From assembly GCF_027594145.1 (NCBI RefSeq), contig NZ_JAQFFK010000003.1, forward strand, positions 620,001-684,000: 64,000 bases of DNA, read 5' to 3'. Source of the DNA: Methanococcoides alaskense (GTDB taxonomy: Archaea > Halobacteriota > Methanosarcinia > Methanosarcinales > Methanosarcinaceae). Every line of letters starts with the position of its first letter. The stretch's first letter is position 1. Positions 8,306 to 17,659 of this stretch are shown here, piece after piece. The translations under genes were made by a program, and so were the position numbers. The notes under the pieces were generated by a model that saw only the letters and a list, made by a program, of their open reading frames with translations, did no database searches and was not told where the DNA came from.

Positions 8306-9886
8306 TCAGACCACCTCAGTTGAGTTGTTGTCATCGGAACTGTCATCTTTATCATCATCTTCGGAATCGTCGGAGTCTTCATCCTCCATTTCTTCGGTGC
8401 TGTTGTCTTCAAGTTCATTCTCTTTTTCATCAGCACTGTCATCATCGGAGTTTTCATCTTCCATTTCTTCGGTGCTGTTGTCTTCAAGTTCATTCTCTTT
8501 TTCATCAGCACTGTCATCATCGGAGTCTTCATCCTCTTCATCGTCGCTTATCTTTGGAGCAGCCCATTCAAGTTCAGTGCTCTCACTATCTTTCTCGATC
8601 GTGTAAGATCCTTCTCCTGAAAGGGATGTACTGCCTGTCCCTTCTGCTTTGATGGTTATGTCCTCTCCACGGACCATAACTGTGAGGCGGGATCCTTCAA
8701 TTTTTGCTTCTCCGGTAAAATCATGGTAGACGACTGCGTAACTTCCGTCTCCTGTAGTGTCCTCATTGAACTGTTCGTAATCCCCATCAAGGTCAATTTC
8801 TGCGTCTCCTGCAAGGTCTTTGATAACGATAGTGGCATTGGTTGCAGTGAACTCGACCTTAAGTTCTCCTGAAAGCACGATCGTTCCATCACCCTCTGCA
8901 TCGATCAAACCTTCGCCTGCCATTGTCACATAGCCCTGTCTGAACCCTTTCATTTCCTGGACAAGTGCTCTAAGTTGGGTGTTGGCCTCATTCGTCAGTC
9001 TGATGGATTTACGGAGCTGTTCGCCAGCGTCATCTTCTCCATTCTGGTAAGCTACTCTTGCACGTTCATGCTCCTGCTTTGCTTCCTCGATAAGGGCGTT
9101 GTAGTCGTCAAGCATTTCCTGGAGGTCTTCAGTATCTTCGCCGTCCTCGGTCAAACTGTTGATCTCATTCTGGAGTCTCTCTGAAACACCATTTGTTTTA
9201 TCAAGGTAGTTAACAAGGCCACTGTTGATCTTCTGTGCTCTCATCCTGTTCAGGTCCTTTTGAGCATCACTCCAGATCTTCCTTATGTCCCTTGTTGCTT
9301 CGGAGAGGTCCTTTCTGGTATCTGCAGCAGCAACATCATCTTTCTGTGCTTCAAGACTGTCAATGTATGTGTCGATTGTCTTATTGACATCTTCTGTATA
9401 GTTCCCTTCTTTCTTGATAGTCTCAAGACGGGTGACCATATAATCAATGGTTCCGGCCAGGTATTCCTTTGCTGCATCCATTGCTTCTGTGGCATTTAAT
9501 TCACCTTTGGCTTGCAATGCCTTAGCGTTCTGGAAATTTCCTCTTAGTTCATCATAGCCGGCCTTTGAAAGCTGAACTTTGCTCCTTGCCCGGTCATTTC
9601 GCATTTCCTTTTCCTGGATCATTTCAGGTGTGATGTTCTCATCTTTATGTTCCTGTAATCTTATCCTGTCTGCATCTGTGGCTCCAACGCCATTATCCCC
9701 TTGGTTAGCAGCAAACTCAGGTGTGATGGTTTCATCTTTGTGTTCCTGTGATCTTATCTTGTCTGCACCCATGGCCCCAACACCATTATCCCCTTGGTTG
9801 GCAGCAAAAGCTGTCACAGGAAGAAGACTGAATATCATCAATATGGCACCGATCAGTGCAACCCCTTTCATTGTTCTGTTCTTCAT
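8306..9886 (-). CDS. Exported coiled-coil protein with internal repeats and acidic tail
   Basis: A 526-residue secreted protein of unknown function. It has a signal peptide (residues 1-28, ending AFA), then two near-identical ~30-residue repeats (about 29-58 and 59-88) each with NQGDNGVGA, IR.QEHKDE and ITPE. A long charged helical/coiled-coil region follows (about 90-330), then a beta-rich domain (about 335-440), then a Ser/Asp/Glu-rich tail with two 25-residue repeats containing DEKENELEDNSTEEMEDE. The tail repeat is encoded by an almost perfect 75-bp tandem duplication (8379-8453 and 8454-8528). Its extreme acidity suggests binding of cations or of the cell envelope, an inference. Confidence 0.7.
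   Translation of the reverse strand: MKNRTMKGVALIGAILMIFSLLPVTAFAANQGDNGVGAMGADKIRSQEHKDETITPEFAANQGDNGVGATDADRIRLQEHKDENITPEMIQEKEMRNDRARSKVQLSKAGYDELRGNFQNAKALQAKGELNATEAMDAAKEYLAGTIDYMVTRLETIKKEGNYTEDVNKTIDTYIDSLEAQKDDVAAADTRKDLSEATRDIRKIWSDAQKDLNRMRAQKINSGLVNYLDKTNGVSERLQNEINSLTEDGEDTEDLQEMLDDYNALIEEAKQEHERARVAYQNGEDDAGEQLRKSIRLTNEANTQLRALVQEMKGFRQGYVTMAGEGLIDAEGDGTIVLSGELKVEFTATNATIVIKDLAGDAEIDLDGDYEQFNEDTTGDGSYAVVYHDFTGEAKIEGSRLTVMVRGEDITIKAEGTGSTSLSGEGSYTIEKDSESTELEWAAPKISDDEEDEDSDDDSADEKENELEDNSTEEMEDENSDDDSADEKENELEDNSTEEMEDEDSDDSEDDDKDDSSDDNNSTEVV
8379..8528 (-). repeat. 75-bp tandem duplication in the acidic tail
   Basis: Units 8379-8453 and 8454-8528 differ at only two positions by eye. 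Both encode the same 25-residue acidic block in frame, so copy number can change without breaking the gene. Confidence 0.85.
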
Positions 9887-10286
9887 AATGGACCCTTCCT
9901 TTTTTTCTATGTGATACGATCTTGATCATCGATGTAATGAACTTACAAGTTCAACTTTGGATATGGGGGATATAAGCTTACTTTCATTGATCTTCAGAAT
10001 CAAGATTATCTAAAGTATTATTTGAGCGATAAAAAGCATTTTTTTACTTTATAATACTTTATATCGAACTATTTTGTATATTAAAGGACAAAATTTGCTT
10101 ATTTTCTAATATAATCATATAATCCCGCTTTTCCATCTAATATCCCCTTCCCGTTTTTATTTAAGCTGTTCAGCTATTCAATATTTTTGGTGTTCCTATT
10201 ATTAGTATTCCAGAGATACAATTCGCTTCAATACTACTAATTCGGGAATAAAAAACTATAAAAGTAGAACCCGGCAATATAACACT
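9887..10286. promoter_or_regulatory. AT-rich divergent promoter region
   Basis: 400 bases between two divergent genes for envelope-associated proteins. The centre (10015-10110) is strongly AT-rich with several TATA-like runs, and no coding frame is convincing on either strand. It most likely holds the promoters of the acidic repeat protein (minus) and the membrane winged-helix protein (plus). I see no clear palindrome. Confidence 0.45.
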
Positions 10287-11153
10287 GTGAAAGGCAGGGC
10301 ATTATTTGGGGTTTGCACATTTCTTACATTAATACTGCTTATTGTTCCTGTGGGGGCTGTTGGAACTGCAACGATACATGGGGCTATCTATGAATGGGAC
10401 ACCTTTGAACCTCTTGAGAATGTCTTGATAGAGGTCAATTCCACTCCTCCGCAGTCCATAGTTGCAAAGTATGGTGTTTATTCCCTTGATCTGGCTCCAG
10501 GTGACTATGTGATAGTTGCTACTTATTATACTGGTACTACTCTCGTAGCGTCGGCACAGGAATCAATAACAATAACCGATGATGGTGATTACATAATCGA
10601 CCTTCTTCTCCTTCCTTCCTATGAAAATGAGGACCTTGAAGATGCTGAAATAGCTAATTTGAGCGAAGCATTTGAAGCCGATTCTCAGATCATCGAGGCT
10701 GATACGGGAAGCTCATATATGGCCTATGTAGCGGCTTTGCTACTCGTTTTTGTACTTGTTTTGTCAGTATATGTGTATTCAAAGAAGAAAGGGGCGAATG
10801 AAGGGAGTTTGGTCAACACTTCACCAGAGGGTGATAATGGTGTTTTACCAGATGGGTCCCTCTCCGTTTATGTGAAGGAAGATGGTCTGGTTGATACTAT
10901 TACCGATGATTCGGAAACCATTGATACTATCACTAAAGCTGAAACAAATATCCTGCCTGATGACCTTCAGGAAGTTCTGGACATCGTTATTGCAAATGGT
11001 GGACGTATAACCCAAAAGGACCTGCGTGGGAAATTGAGATATTCCGAGGCGAAGGTAAGTCTGATAGTCTCTGATCTGGAAAACCGCGGACTTGTGGATA
11101 AGTTCAAGAAAGGGCGGGGCAACATCATTATAATTCCTGAAGATAAGAAGTAA
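10287..11153 (+). CDS. Membrane-anchored winged-helix protein with extracellular carboxypeptidase-regulatory-like domain
   Basis: 288 residues starting at GTG. A signal/helix (5-25) leads to a domain with ATIHGAIYEWDTFEPLENV and YSLDLAPGDYVIVATYYTG (about 27-110), typical of the carboxypeptidase regulatory-like beta sandwich. A second membrane helix lies at about residues 148-168, followed by a cytoplasmic linker and a C-terminal winged helix (about 225-288) with GGRITQKDLRGKL and SDLENRGLVDKFKKGRGNII. Such one-component membrane regulators are common in archaea. The DNA-binding part inside and a sensor outside suggest signalling of a surface state. Target unknown; it is divergent from the acidic surface protein. 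Confidence 0.7.
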   Translation: MKGRALFGVCTFLTLILLIVPVGAVGTATIHGAIYEWDTFEPLENVLIEVNSTPPQSIVAKYGVYSLDLAPGDYVIVATYYTGTTLVASAQESITITDDGDYIIDLLLLPSYENEDLEDAEIANLSEAFEADSQIIEADTGSSYMAYVAALLLVFVLVLSVYVYSKKKGANEGSLVNTSPEGDNGVLPDGSLSVYVKEDGLVDTITDDSETIDTITKAETNILPDDLQEVLDIVIANGGRITQKDLRGKLRYSEAKVSLIVSDLENRGLVDKFKKGRGNIIIIPEDKK

Positions 11154-11237
11154 GTTGACTTTGCTTCTGTACTATCTTAAGAATTAATGGTATGGCTTAT
11201 CAATACATTTATATGAAGAATGCCTAAGAGGGAACAC

Positions 11238-11744
11238 ATGAGAGTTTCAATGGACATTGAATTAAAGGACACTCCAGGACAATTGCTTCTGGCTTTGGAT
11301 CCGATTTCGGAGCTAAAAGGGAACTTGAAATCGATCGTGCATCATCATGAAGAACGAACTCCAAGAAGTGCCATTCCGGTACAGCTTGTTTTTGAGATAG
11401 AACCAGCCAATCTTGAGGTCCTTATAGGTCGTCTTAAAGAGAATGGAATTGGTGTTGCAAGGGTTGATGAGAAGCGTTTCACAGCACATGGTGCTGTCCT
11501 CCTGATAGGTCATATAGTTCATACTGATATACAGGATACTATTGATACTATTGATAATACCGGCTTTGCAGAGGTCGTGAACATTTCTCTTTCAATGCCG
11601 CAGATAGACATGCGTTCTTCTGCTTCCTTAAAGATAGATGCTGTGGGTAAGAATGAGCTTCATGAAGCGATATCAGTCCTTAGGCAGGTCGCGATCAAGA
11701 AGGATCTTCTGGTCATAGAACCAATTGAAGCTGAAATTTCATAA
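11238..11744 (+). CDS. ACT-domain protein, probable regulator of homoserine/threonine synthesis
   Basis: About 168 residues, opening MRVSMDIELKDTPGQLL and containing two ACT-like modules: one around residues 1-85 with HHHEERTPRS, and one in the C-terminal half with ALVLIGHIVHTDIQDTID-like strands. An upstream ATG at 11220 is also in frame, but the GAGGG site at 11228-11232 points to ATG 11238. A TATA-like TTTATATG at 11208-11215 is the probable promoter. The gene sits 12 bases before homoserine dehydrogenase, so feedback sensing of aspartate-family amino acids is a reasonable inference. Confidence 0.72.
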   Translation: MRVSMDIELKDTPGQLLLALDPISELKGNLKSIVHHHEERTPRSAIPVQLVFEIEPANLEVLIGRLKENGIGVARVDEKRFTAHGAVLLIGHIVHTDIQDTIDTIDNTGFAEVVNISLSMPQIDMRSSASLKIDAVGKNELHEAISVLRQVAIKKDLLVIEPIEAEIS

Positions 11745-11756
11745 AGGTGATATTCA

Positions 11757-12752
11757 ATGAGAAAAGTACGTGCATCCATTATTGGATTTGGTTCAGTTGG
11801 ACAGGGTGTTGCAGAGGTCCTTCTGAGAAAGGATGAAGAATTAAAGTCTCTTGGTATCGACCTCGACGTTGTGGCCATCGCTGATTCCAAAGGCGCTGAG
11901 GTAAATGTTGCTGGTATCGATCTTAAAGCTGCACTTGGCAGAAAGCGGGAATTCGGTACTGTTGCTATCGATGATCTTACTGGGGAAGATGTCATCAAAA
12001 GTGTGGACCATGACATTGTGATCGAGACCACTCCTACCGATATAGAGACCGGTGGTATCGGCCTTGTTAACATGGTTGCTGCTTTTGAGTTTGGCAGACA
12101 TGTGGTGACCTCTAATAAAGGTCCTCTTGCGTTGAAATATCGGGAACTTGTCGAAGCTGCGAAGGAAGCTGACCGTAAGTTGCTCTTTGAGGCGACCGTC
12201 GGCGGTGCGATGCCTATCATCAATCTTGTGAGAGATACGCTTGCCGGAAATGAGATAATCAGTGTGGAAGGTATCCTTAACGGTACATGTAATTACATTC
12301 TGACACGTATGATGGAAGAGCATGCTTCATATGAGCAGATGCTTGCGGAGTCACAGGAGCTTGGTATTGCTGAGACCGACCCTACATATGATGTGGAAGG
12401 TATCGACACGGCATGTAAACTTGTCATTCTTGCAAATTCCATATTCGATCAGGATGCAACCTATCAGGATGTGGATGTTACCGGAATTACCAAAGTAACT
12501 CTGGAATCTCTTTCTCTTGCCCATGATGAAGGCTATGTAATCAAGCTTATAGGTGAGGTCAAGAAGGATCGTCTTCGTGTTTCACCACGCCTTGTACCGG
12601 TATCCCATCCTCTGGCTGTGGGCGGTACGTTGAACGTTGCATCGGTGTGTACCGATCTTGCAGGGACCATTACGGTTACAGGCAGGGGTGCAGGTTCTAT
12701 TGAGACTGCAAGTGCTATCTTGAGCGATATTATATCCATCTACAAGGACTGA
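11757..12752 (+). CDS. hom: Homoserine dehydrogenase
   Basis: A 331-residue NAD(P)-dependent oxidoreductase that makes homoserine from aspartate semialdehyde for threonine and methionine synthesis. The Rossmann motif [14 protein letters not shown] is at residues 11-24. Catalytic-domain motifs follow: [10 protein letters not shown] (about 120), [10 protein letters not shown] (about 145), [15 protein letters not shown] (about 170) and [15 protein letters not shown] (about 205). There is no C-terminal ACT domain, consistent with a separate ACT protein encoded just upstream. DNA ligase follows after 43 bases. Confidence 0.93.
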   Translation: MRKVRASIIGFGSVGQGVAEVLLRKDEELKSLGIDLDVVAIADSKGAEVNVAGIDLKAALGRKREFGTVAIDDLTGEDVIKSVDHDIVIETTPTDIETGGIGLVNMVAAFEFGRHVVTSNKGPLALKYRELVEAAKEADRKLLFEATVGGAMPIINLVRDTLAGNEIISVEGILNGTCNYILTRMMEEHASYEQMLAESQELGIAETDPTYDVEGIDTACKLVILANSIFDQDATYQDVDVTGITKVTLESLSLAHDEGYVIKLIGEVKKDRLRVSPRLVPVSHPLAVGGTLNVASVCTDLAGTITVTGRGAGSIETASAILSDIISIYKD

Positions 12753-12795
12753 TGGCGATCTGATTACCAGATGGGAACGACAGGAAATTTTACTC

Positions 12796-14481
12796 ATGAC
12801 CGATTTCAAGGAATTCGCTGATGTTTGTAAACAGATCGAACATATCTCAAGTTCACTGGAGATGACAGATGTTGTCTCGGATATGTTAAAGTCGGTATCT
12901 ACAGAGGAACTTCCTGTTGTGACCCATTTTGTGATGGGGGATGTTTTTCCTGCATGGAGTGTTGAACAGCTTGGCGTGGGTACGAGTCTACTGTATGGTG
13001 CCCTTTCGAGATCATCCGGTCTTTCCCTGAAAGACATTGAGGACCTTGTCCGTTCCACAGGCGATATAGGTGAAACTGCGGTAGCGGCACTTGGAAAACA
13101 GAAAAAGAACCAGTCTACATTCTCTGCATTCATGGGTGAAGATCCTTCCATCTCTATAATGGATGTCTTTGATCGGTTCCTTGATATTTCCAGATCATCA
13201 GGCGCAGGTTCACAGAGTAATAAGATGAGGAACTTGCAATTCCTTTTCAATTCATCCAGCTCTGAAGAAGCACGTTATCTTGCCCGACTGGCGATCGAGG
13301 ACCTTCGCATTGGTGTTGGTGAAGGGATCGTTCGTGATGCTATCTCTAAGGCTTTCGATGTTCCGGCAGGGGAGATAGAACGTGGGTTTATGGTGACCAA
13401 CGATCTGGGTCTTGTGGCAGTTGCTGCAAAAGAGGGTGGCATTGAGGAGATCTCAAAGCTCAGGATGGAGCTTGACCGTCCGATAAAGATGATGCTGGCA
13501 CAGGTTACTCCGAGCATCGAGGCTGCTATAAAGGACCTTGGTATGCTTGCTATCGAGTGGAAGTTCGATGGTGCAAGGGTTCAAATTCATAAGAATGGGG
13601 AATCGGTCAACATCTTTTCGAGGAGACTTGAGAATGTGACACTATCTCTGCCGGATATCGTTGAGGCAGTGAAGCTCCATGTGAAGGCGGATTCTGCCAT
13701 TCTGGAGGGTGAGGCTGTAGCGGTCGATGAGACTGGAGCTCCTCGTGCCTTCCAGGATATACTCAAACGCTTCAGGAGAAAGTATGACGTTGAGGCAATG
13801 GTTCGTGAGATCCCTCTTACGTTGAACCTCTTCGATATTCTCTATCTTAATGGAGAGGTATTGATGGACCAATCTCTTTTAAGAAGAAGGGAACAACTGG
13901 TCTCCTGTGTGGATAACTGTGAGAGTATCAAGGTGGATGAGCAGGTTCTCACAGATGATGAGAAAGTTGTGAACGAGATATATGCTGCTGCGTTGAAGGG
14001 TGGACATGAAGGAGTCATGCTAAAGAACCCGGAAGCTTCTTATTCTCCAGGCAAGCGGGGTAAGAACTGGCTCAAGAAGAAGCCTATAATGGAGACACTC
14101 GACCTCGTTGTCATTGGTGCGGAATGGGGTTATGGGAAGCGTGCAAATCTTATCGGTTCTTATGCTCTGGCATGTCATGACCCGGAAGATGGAACATTCC
14201 TTCCGATCGGCAAAGTGGCTACAGGTTTTTCAGATGAGCAACTTGTTGAGCTTACTGAGGTCTTCTCTGAGCTCATTGTTGGTGAATCCGGTCGGGAGAT
14301 CGAACTTAAACCTGATGTGGTGTTCGAGATCGCCTTCGAGGAGATCCAGAAAAGTACGAACTATGGTTCAGGGTATGCTCTCCGTTTCCCCCGGCTTGTA
14401 AATGTGAGGGAAGATAAATCTCCGGAAGAGGCTGAAACGATAGATCGTATCGAGAGCATCTATTTATCACAGAGAGGCTAA
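12796..14481 (+). CDS. lig: ATP-dependent DNA ligase
   Basis: A 561-residue archaeal replicative-type ligase. The N-terminal DNA-binding domain (1-210) includes [11 protein letters not shown] and [12 protein letters not shown]. The nucleotidyltransferase motif [14 protein letters not shown] carries the AMP-accepting Lys (about residue 255). Motif III is SRRLENVT, motif IIIa LFDILYLNG, motif [10 protein letters not shown] and motif V WLKKKP. The OB-fold domain ends the protein with [20 protein letters not shown]. It is probably cotranscribed with hom. A hairpin terminator follows immediately, and the mobile segment begins 25 bases past the stop. Confidence 0.95.
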   Translation: MTDFKEFADVCKQIEHISSSLEMTDVVSDMLKSVSTEELPVVTHFVMGDVFPAWSVEQLGVGTSLLYGALSRSSGLSLKDIEDLVRSTGDIGETAVAALGKQKKNQSTFSAFMGEDPSISIMDVFDRFLDISRSSGAGSQSNKMRNLQFLFNSSSSEEARYLARLAIEDLRIGVGEGIVRDAISKAFDVPAGEIERGFMVTNDLGLVAVAAKEGGIEEISKLRMELDRPIKMMLAQVTPSIEAAIKDLGMLAIEWKFDGARVQIHKNGESVNIFSRRLENVTLSLPDIVEAVKLHVKADSAILEGEAVAVDETGAPRAFQDILKRFRRKYDVEAMVREIPLTLNLFDILYLNGEVLMDQSLLRRREQLVSCVDNCESIKVDEQVLTDDEKVVNEIYAAALKGGHEGVMLKNPEASYSPGKRGKNWLKKKPIMETLDLVVIGAEWGYGKRANLIGSYALACHDPEDGTFLPIGKVATGFSDEQLVELTEVFSELIVGESGREIELKPDVVFEIAFEEIQKSTNYGSGYALRFPRLVNVREDKSPEEAETIDRIESIYLSQRG

Positions 14482-14501
14482 ATCCTTTTTTTTAAAAGGA
14501 T
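14482..14501 (+). terminator. Hairpin/T-run terminator after lig
   Basis: ATCCTTTT and AAAAGGAT form an 8-bp stem directly after the lig stop, including a run of eight T. The 8-bp target duplication of the downstream mobile segment (14499-14506) overlaps the 3' edge of this stem. Confidence 0.6.
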
Positions 14502-14506
14502 GTTTC

Positions 14507-14576
14507 GGCTCTGTAGAAAACGTCTCAAAATCCACATCCTTAGACTGGAATTGAGATTATAATCCAATATCGTGCA
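14507..14576 (+). repeat. Left IS-derived element (inverted copy of 20962-21093)
   Basis: Starting with the 14-base terminus, this stretch aligns to the reverse complement of the right element, including ACTGGAATT, AGATTA and AATCCAAT in the same order and spacing. Its inner end is not recognisable, so it may be truncated. Confidence 0.65.
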
Positions 14577-14652
14577 CCACATTCAATAATATTTTTAAAT
14601 TTGATCATTGTCCGAATGGAGTGGGTGCAAAATATTGCAATCCGTTATTTTA

Positions 14653-14835
14653 TTATGCTTTAAGAGCTACCAGTGAAAGACCCAGTTTCTTTTGCAGATC
14701 CTTTACTTCTTTAGCATCGTCTTCATTTAAGTCTGCATACACTATTTTTTTCACCTGAAAAAGCAATTAAGGTTATACCGAATTTGCTTTCTAGATAAGT
14801 GATAGCTTTCAGATTGCCGGTGTCTATTTTTAAAT
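14653..14835 (-). pseudogene. Decayed small gene of unknown family
   Basis: Two adjacent reading frames on the minus strand look like parts of one protein. The upstream part reads ITYLESKFGITLIAFSGEK in one frame. The downstream part, 14653-14754, reads IVYADLNEDDAKEVKDLQKK, then LGLSLVALKA and a stop, in another frame. A single frameshift near 14750 would join them. The downstream half could be translated alone from GTG 14754 (33 residues, preceded by AGG). Not recognised. The region 14836-15250 holds nothing else convincing, apart from a plus-strand fragment near 14950-15060 with an in-frame TAG that may be another remnant. Confidence 0.4.
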
Positions 14836-15260
14836 AACTCCACATTTTTAAAACCGCCAATATAATCTAAATTCGATTAGCTAATATATGATTTCTCTGA
14901 ACTATTCATAAATATAATTAGTCTCATATACATCAGTTGGCAAACATTAATACTCATAAAATAGTAGATATTGTCTCTGTTGATCGTAAGAACCATGCTT
15001 TTCTCGAATAGTACTTTGCAAAATATGAAGCAGGATTCCAAAATTGCATGTTCGTTTTATGAATTTCCTTGACCTCAACCTTTTGATTATATTTCTATTG
15101 AAGTATGGGCGAATTCTCTGTGGTTTTTGAATATATATATCGATGTCTCTAATTTTTCACACCCATTCGAACAAATTTTAATTATTTTCATTTTGCTGCA
15201 TCACCTATTCTACAAATTTCTAGCGTCACAGTGTTAATACGAAAGTTTATATTTAATCCA

Positions 15261-15352
15261 TTTAGTATTACGTTTTAATAAATAAGTAACACTAAAAATA
15301 AGTAATATTTATAAAAATATTACTTATCGGTATTACTAAATGTGTACTTATT
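15261..15352. promoter_or_regulatory. Nested palindromic operator upstream of the metal-uptake operon
   Basis: The core is a perfect 30-base palindrome at 15298-15327: a 13-base arm ATAAGTAATATTT, a 4-base loop ATAA, and the exact reverse complement. Outer imperfect arms extend it: TTTAGTATTAC (15261-15271) pairs with GTATTACTAAA (15330-15340), and AATAAGTAACAC pairs with GTGTACTTATT (15341-15351). Repeated half-sites of the type AGTATTAC/AAGTAATA suggest cooperative binding of a dimeric regulator. It lies 45 bases before the first gene, so it probably controls the operon. A metal-dependent repressor is my inference from the operon content. Confidence 0.6.
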
Positions 15353-15396
15353 AAAAAATCATCATAAATTTATTCTCTAATTAGTGGTGTGATATT

Positions 15397-16248
15397 ATGA
15401 ATAATAATTCGGTTGATTGGAATATGGTCTGGACAGAAATGATGCAGGCCAATCAGAAGGCAGACCATCAGGAACGTGGTGACTGTGCAAAGCTATGGGA
15501 TAGCAGGGAGAACGCAGAACGCTTCTGGAAGAGGTCTCAGAAAAATAAGGGAAGGATCGAAAAGACATTGAAAGAACTTCCTATAAAGAAAGGCTCCAGA
15601 GTGCTGGATATTGGGTCTGGTCCCGGAAGTCTGGCAATACCTCTTTCAGAGAAAGTGGCTCATGTAACTGCTGTCGAGCCTGGAAAAGGTATGATGGAAC
15701 TTCTGCAGGAGAATATAAGCAAGTATGGAATAAACAATATTAGCTGTGTCAACAAGAGGTGGGAAGACCTGAATGTTGAAGATGACCTGGAAGGTCCTTA
15801 TGATATTGTAATTGCCTCCTTTTCACTTGGTATGCCTGATATAAGGAATGCAATAGAAAAAATGCAAAGTGCGTCTTCAGGGCATGTATGCCTTTATTGG
15901 TTTGCAGGTGAAACACCATGGGAAGCCCATTCCTACAATCTGTGGCCGGCCATGTATGGAATGGAATATAGTCCCGGTCCCAAGTGTGATGTACTTTACA
16001 ATCTGCTCTATAGTATGGGTATCTTTCCGGATATGCATGTATTCCCACTTGAATTCACTAATGATTTTGGTTCAATGGATGAAGCCATCGATTATTTTAG
16101 ATCCCGCTATACTATCGATACAGAACAACAGGAAATGATACTCAGGAATTATCTGGAGGAAACACTGGAGCAGCAGGACGGGCAGTTTGTAGACCATGGT
16201 CATTCTACCAGAGTAAAGATCTGGTGGGAAAAGGAAGTGATCGATTGA
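15397..16248 (+). CDS. Class I SAM-dependent methyltransferase, first gene of the metal-uptake operon
   Basis: A 283-residue methyltransferase. Motif I is VLDIGSGPGSLAIPLSE (about residues 68-84), the acidic post-I residue is in VTAVEPGKGMMELL, and motif IV is YDIVIASFSLGM (about 130). The N-terminal 65 residues include DCAKLWDSRENAERFW, a segment often seen in methyltransferases encoded beside methanogen iron/cobalamin-type ABC transporters. The substrate is unknown; a small metal-binding ligand or corrinoid-related molecule is possible from context. The stop overlaps the next gene's TTG start as TTGA, so translation is coupled. Confidence 0.75.
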   Translation: MNNNSVDWNMVWTEMMQANQKADHQERGDCAKLWDSRENAERFWKRSQKNKGRIEKTLKELPIKKGSRVLDIGSGPGSLAIPLSEKVAHVTAVEPGKGMMELLQENISKYGINNISCVNKRWEDLNVEDDLEGPYDIVIASFSLGMPDIRNAIEKMQSASSGHVCLYWFAGETPWEAHSYNLWPAMYGMEYSPGPKCDVLYNLLYSMGIFPDMHVFPLEFTNDFGSMDEAIDYFRSRYTIDTEQQEMILRNYLEETLEQQDGQFVDHGHSTRVKIWWEKEVID

Positions 16249-17008
16249 AAACTCTGCTCTGTGGAAAAGGTGGTAGTGGCAAAAGCACGCTTACTGCCTT
16301 AATTGCAAGATCCCTGTCTGAAAGGGGTTGCAATGTCCTAGTTATAGATAACGATGAATCCAATTTCGGTCTGCACATGCAAATGGGTTTGGAATTGCCA
16401 GATGATCTCTTGAACTTCTTAGGGGGAAAGAAAAACCTTGTCGGGAAAATGATGGAAGCTTTTCCAAAGGGTGAAAAACTCAGCCTGTTCGATCATAAAT
16501 GGAAAATATCGACTATACCGGAAGGTTATGTCACCAGAAAAGGAAATCTCTCTTTGGTGGCAGTTGGAAAGATCCATGAATTCGGAGAGGGTTGTGCATG
16601 TCCGATGGGTGCTCTTGCAAAACAGCTGATACAGAACATAGAACTAGGTGAGAACGAGTTTGTTCTTGTTGATACTGAAGCTGGGATCGAACACTTTGGC
16701 CGGGGTGTGGAAGAAGGCTGTGACGTTATTTTCATGGTGGCAGATCCTTCCTATGAATCCATACGTCTTTCTGAAAAGATCAGTAAGCTTGCAGACAATG
16801 CCGGAAAACAGCTCTACTATATACTGAACAGGGCTGAAGGAGCAAGCAGGGAGATATTATCTTGTGGGATTCCGAAGACAGGGTGATCTCTACTGTTCCT
16901 ATCCATGAGTCCATCTTCAAAGCCGGTCTTCTCGGAGATGAGTTTCATATCTCTGTTCCTGAGGTGGAGATGATCGCTGATTTTTTGATAGAACATAAGT
17001 TGAAATAA
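16245..17008 (+). pseudogene. CooC-like nickel-insertion ATPase, frameshifted near 16860
   Basis: The first ~205 codons read as a MinD/CooC-type P-loop ATPase: KGGSGKST (deviant Walker A, residues 8-15), VLVIDNDESN, the CooC-type cysteine pair EGCACPMG (near 116), and VLVDTEAGIEHFGRG (near 145). CooC proteins load nickel into CO dehydrogenase. The frame stops at TGA 16884-16886, but the expected C-terminus continues in another frame to a TAA at 17006-17008: RVISTVPIHESIF, then VEMIADFLIEHKLK. A single indel near 16855-16865 (around TCTTGTGGGATT) explains this. It could be real inactivation, programmed shifting or a sequence error. TTG 16245 is preferred because GGAAGTGA lies upstream. Confidence 0.75.
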
Positions 17009-17044
17009 AGTTTCAAAATTCTGTATAACTTTTGGAGAATTCCA

Positions 17045-17659
17045 ATGAAAGTAAACATATCTATTATCTATTTCGCTCTGCTCATGCTTGCAGGGTCTGC
17101 ATTCTCACCCGTTGCTCTTGCTATGGATGGGAATACTATGGAGATTACACGCAATGTTCCTTCCAGCTTACCATTCGGAGAGACCGTTGAAATAACACTG
17201 GAAATTACAGGCGAGACTCCTTTTATGGTTGGTATTGTAGAGACTATACCTGAAGGTTTCTCTTTTCCTGAAGATGATCCTGATGTTTCGGATGCAATTT
17301 ATTTCAGGGTTGACAGAAATACCGGCAAGATCGCTTTTTCTGTGAGTGATGAAGATGAGCTCACATACAGAGTGATCCCTTCTGGAGCTGAAGGAAGTTC
17401 CTTTGAAGGATATTGGGTTGATATGCTTTTCCAGACCCAGGAACTCAACGAAGGTAAGGAGAGATGGGTTCCGATCACAGATCCGAATGCAGATCCGGCT
17501 ACATTCTCTGCTTCAGCTGGTGATCCATCTGTTTCAGAAGAGCCGGATTACGCTTCGACTTCAGAGGCACCGGGTTTTGGATCATTGATGGGTTCATTGG
17601 CGATTATTGGCAGCTTGCTTGTTTTCAGGAGATCTAATTCCCGAGGCGATATAAAATGA
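17045..17659 (+). CDS. PGF-CTERM surface-anchored protein
   Basis: A 204-residue exported protein. It has a signal peptide (residues 1-27, ending ALA), then an extracellular beta-rich, acidic domain (about 30-165) of the kind that resembles cohesin or NEAT-like sandwiches, then a Ser/Glu/Pro linker. The tail is PGFGSLMGSLAIIGSLLVFRR. PGF, a hydrophobic helix and RR together form a PGF-CTERM sorting signal, which archaeosortase A cleaves and replaces with a lipid anchor. The stop overlaps the next start as ATGA. Sitting before the binding protein, it may hand a ligand to it or organise the transporter at the S-layer side; this is inference. Confidence 0.75.
   Translation: MKVNISIIYFALLMLAGSAFSPVALAMDGNTMEITRNVPSSLPFGETVEITLEITGETPFMVGIVETIPEGFSFPEDDPDVSDAIYFRVDRNTGKIAFSVSDEDELTYRVIPSGAEGSSFEGYWVDMLFQTQELNEGKERWVPITDPNADPATFSASAGDPSVSEEPDYASTSEAPGFGSLMGSLAIIGSLLVFRRSNSRGDIK

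Noticed and set aside
8044-8652. Plus-strand Ser/His/Cys-rich frame of 202 codons
   Set aside because: It mirrors the Glu/Asp-rich repeats of the minus-strand acidic proteins, so its low-complexity pattern is an artefact.
11660-12223. Minus-strand open frame of 187 codons opposite homoserine dehydrogenase
   Set aside because: Ser/Arg/Thr-rich composition typical of an antisense frame; the plus-strand enzyme is certain.
12582-13250. Minus-strand open frame of 222 codons opposite hom and lig
   Set aside because: No family motif, overlaps two sure genes, no promoter or ribosome site.
14940-15065. Possible transposase or other remnant reading KIVDIVSVDRKNHAFLE with an in-frame TAG
   Set aside because: Too short and unsupported by any neighbouring similarity to be called; mentioned only inside the adjacent entry.
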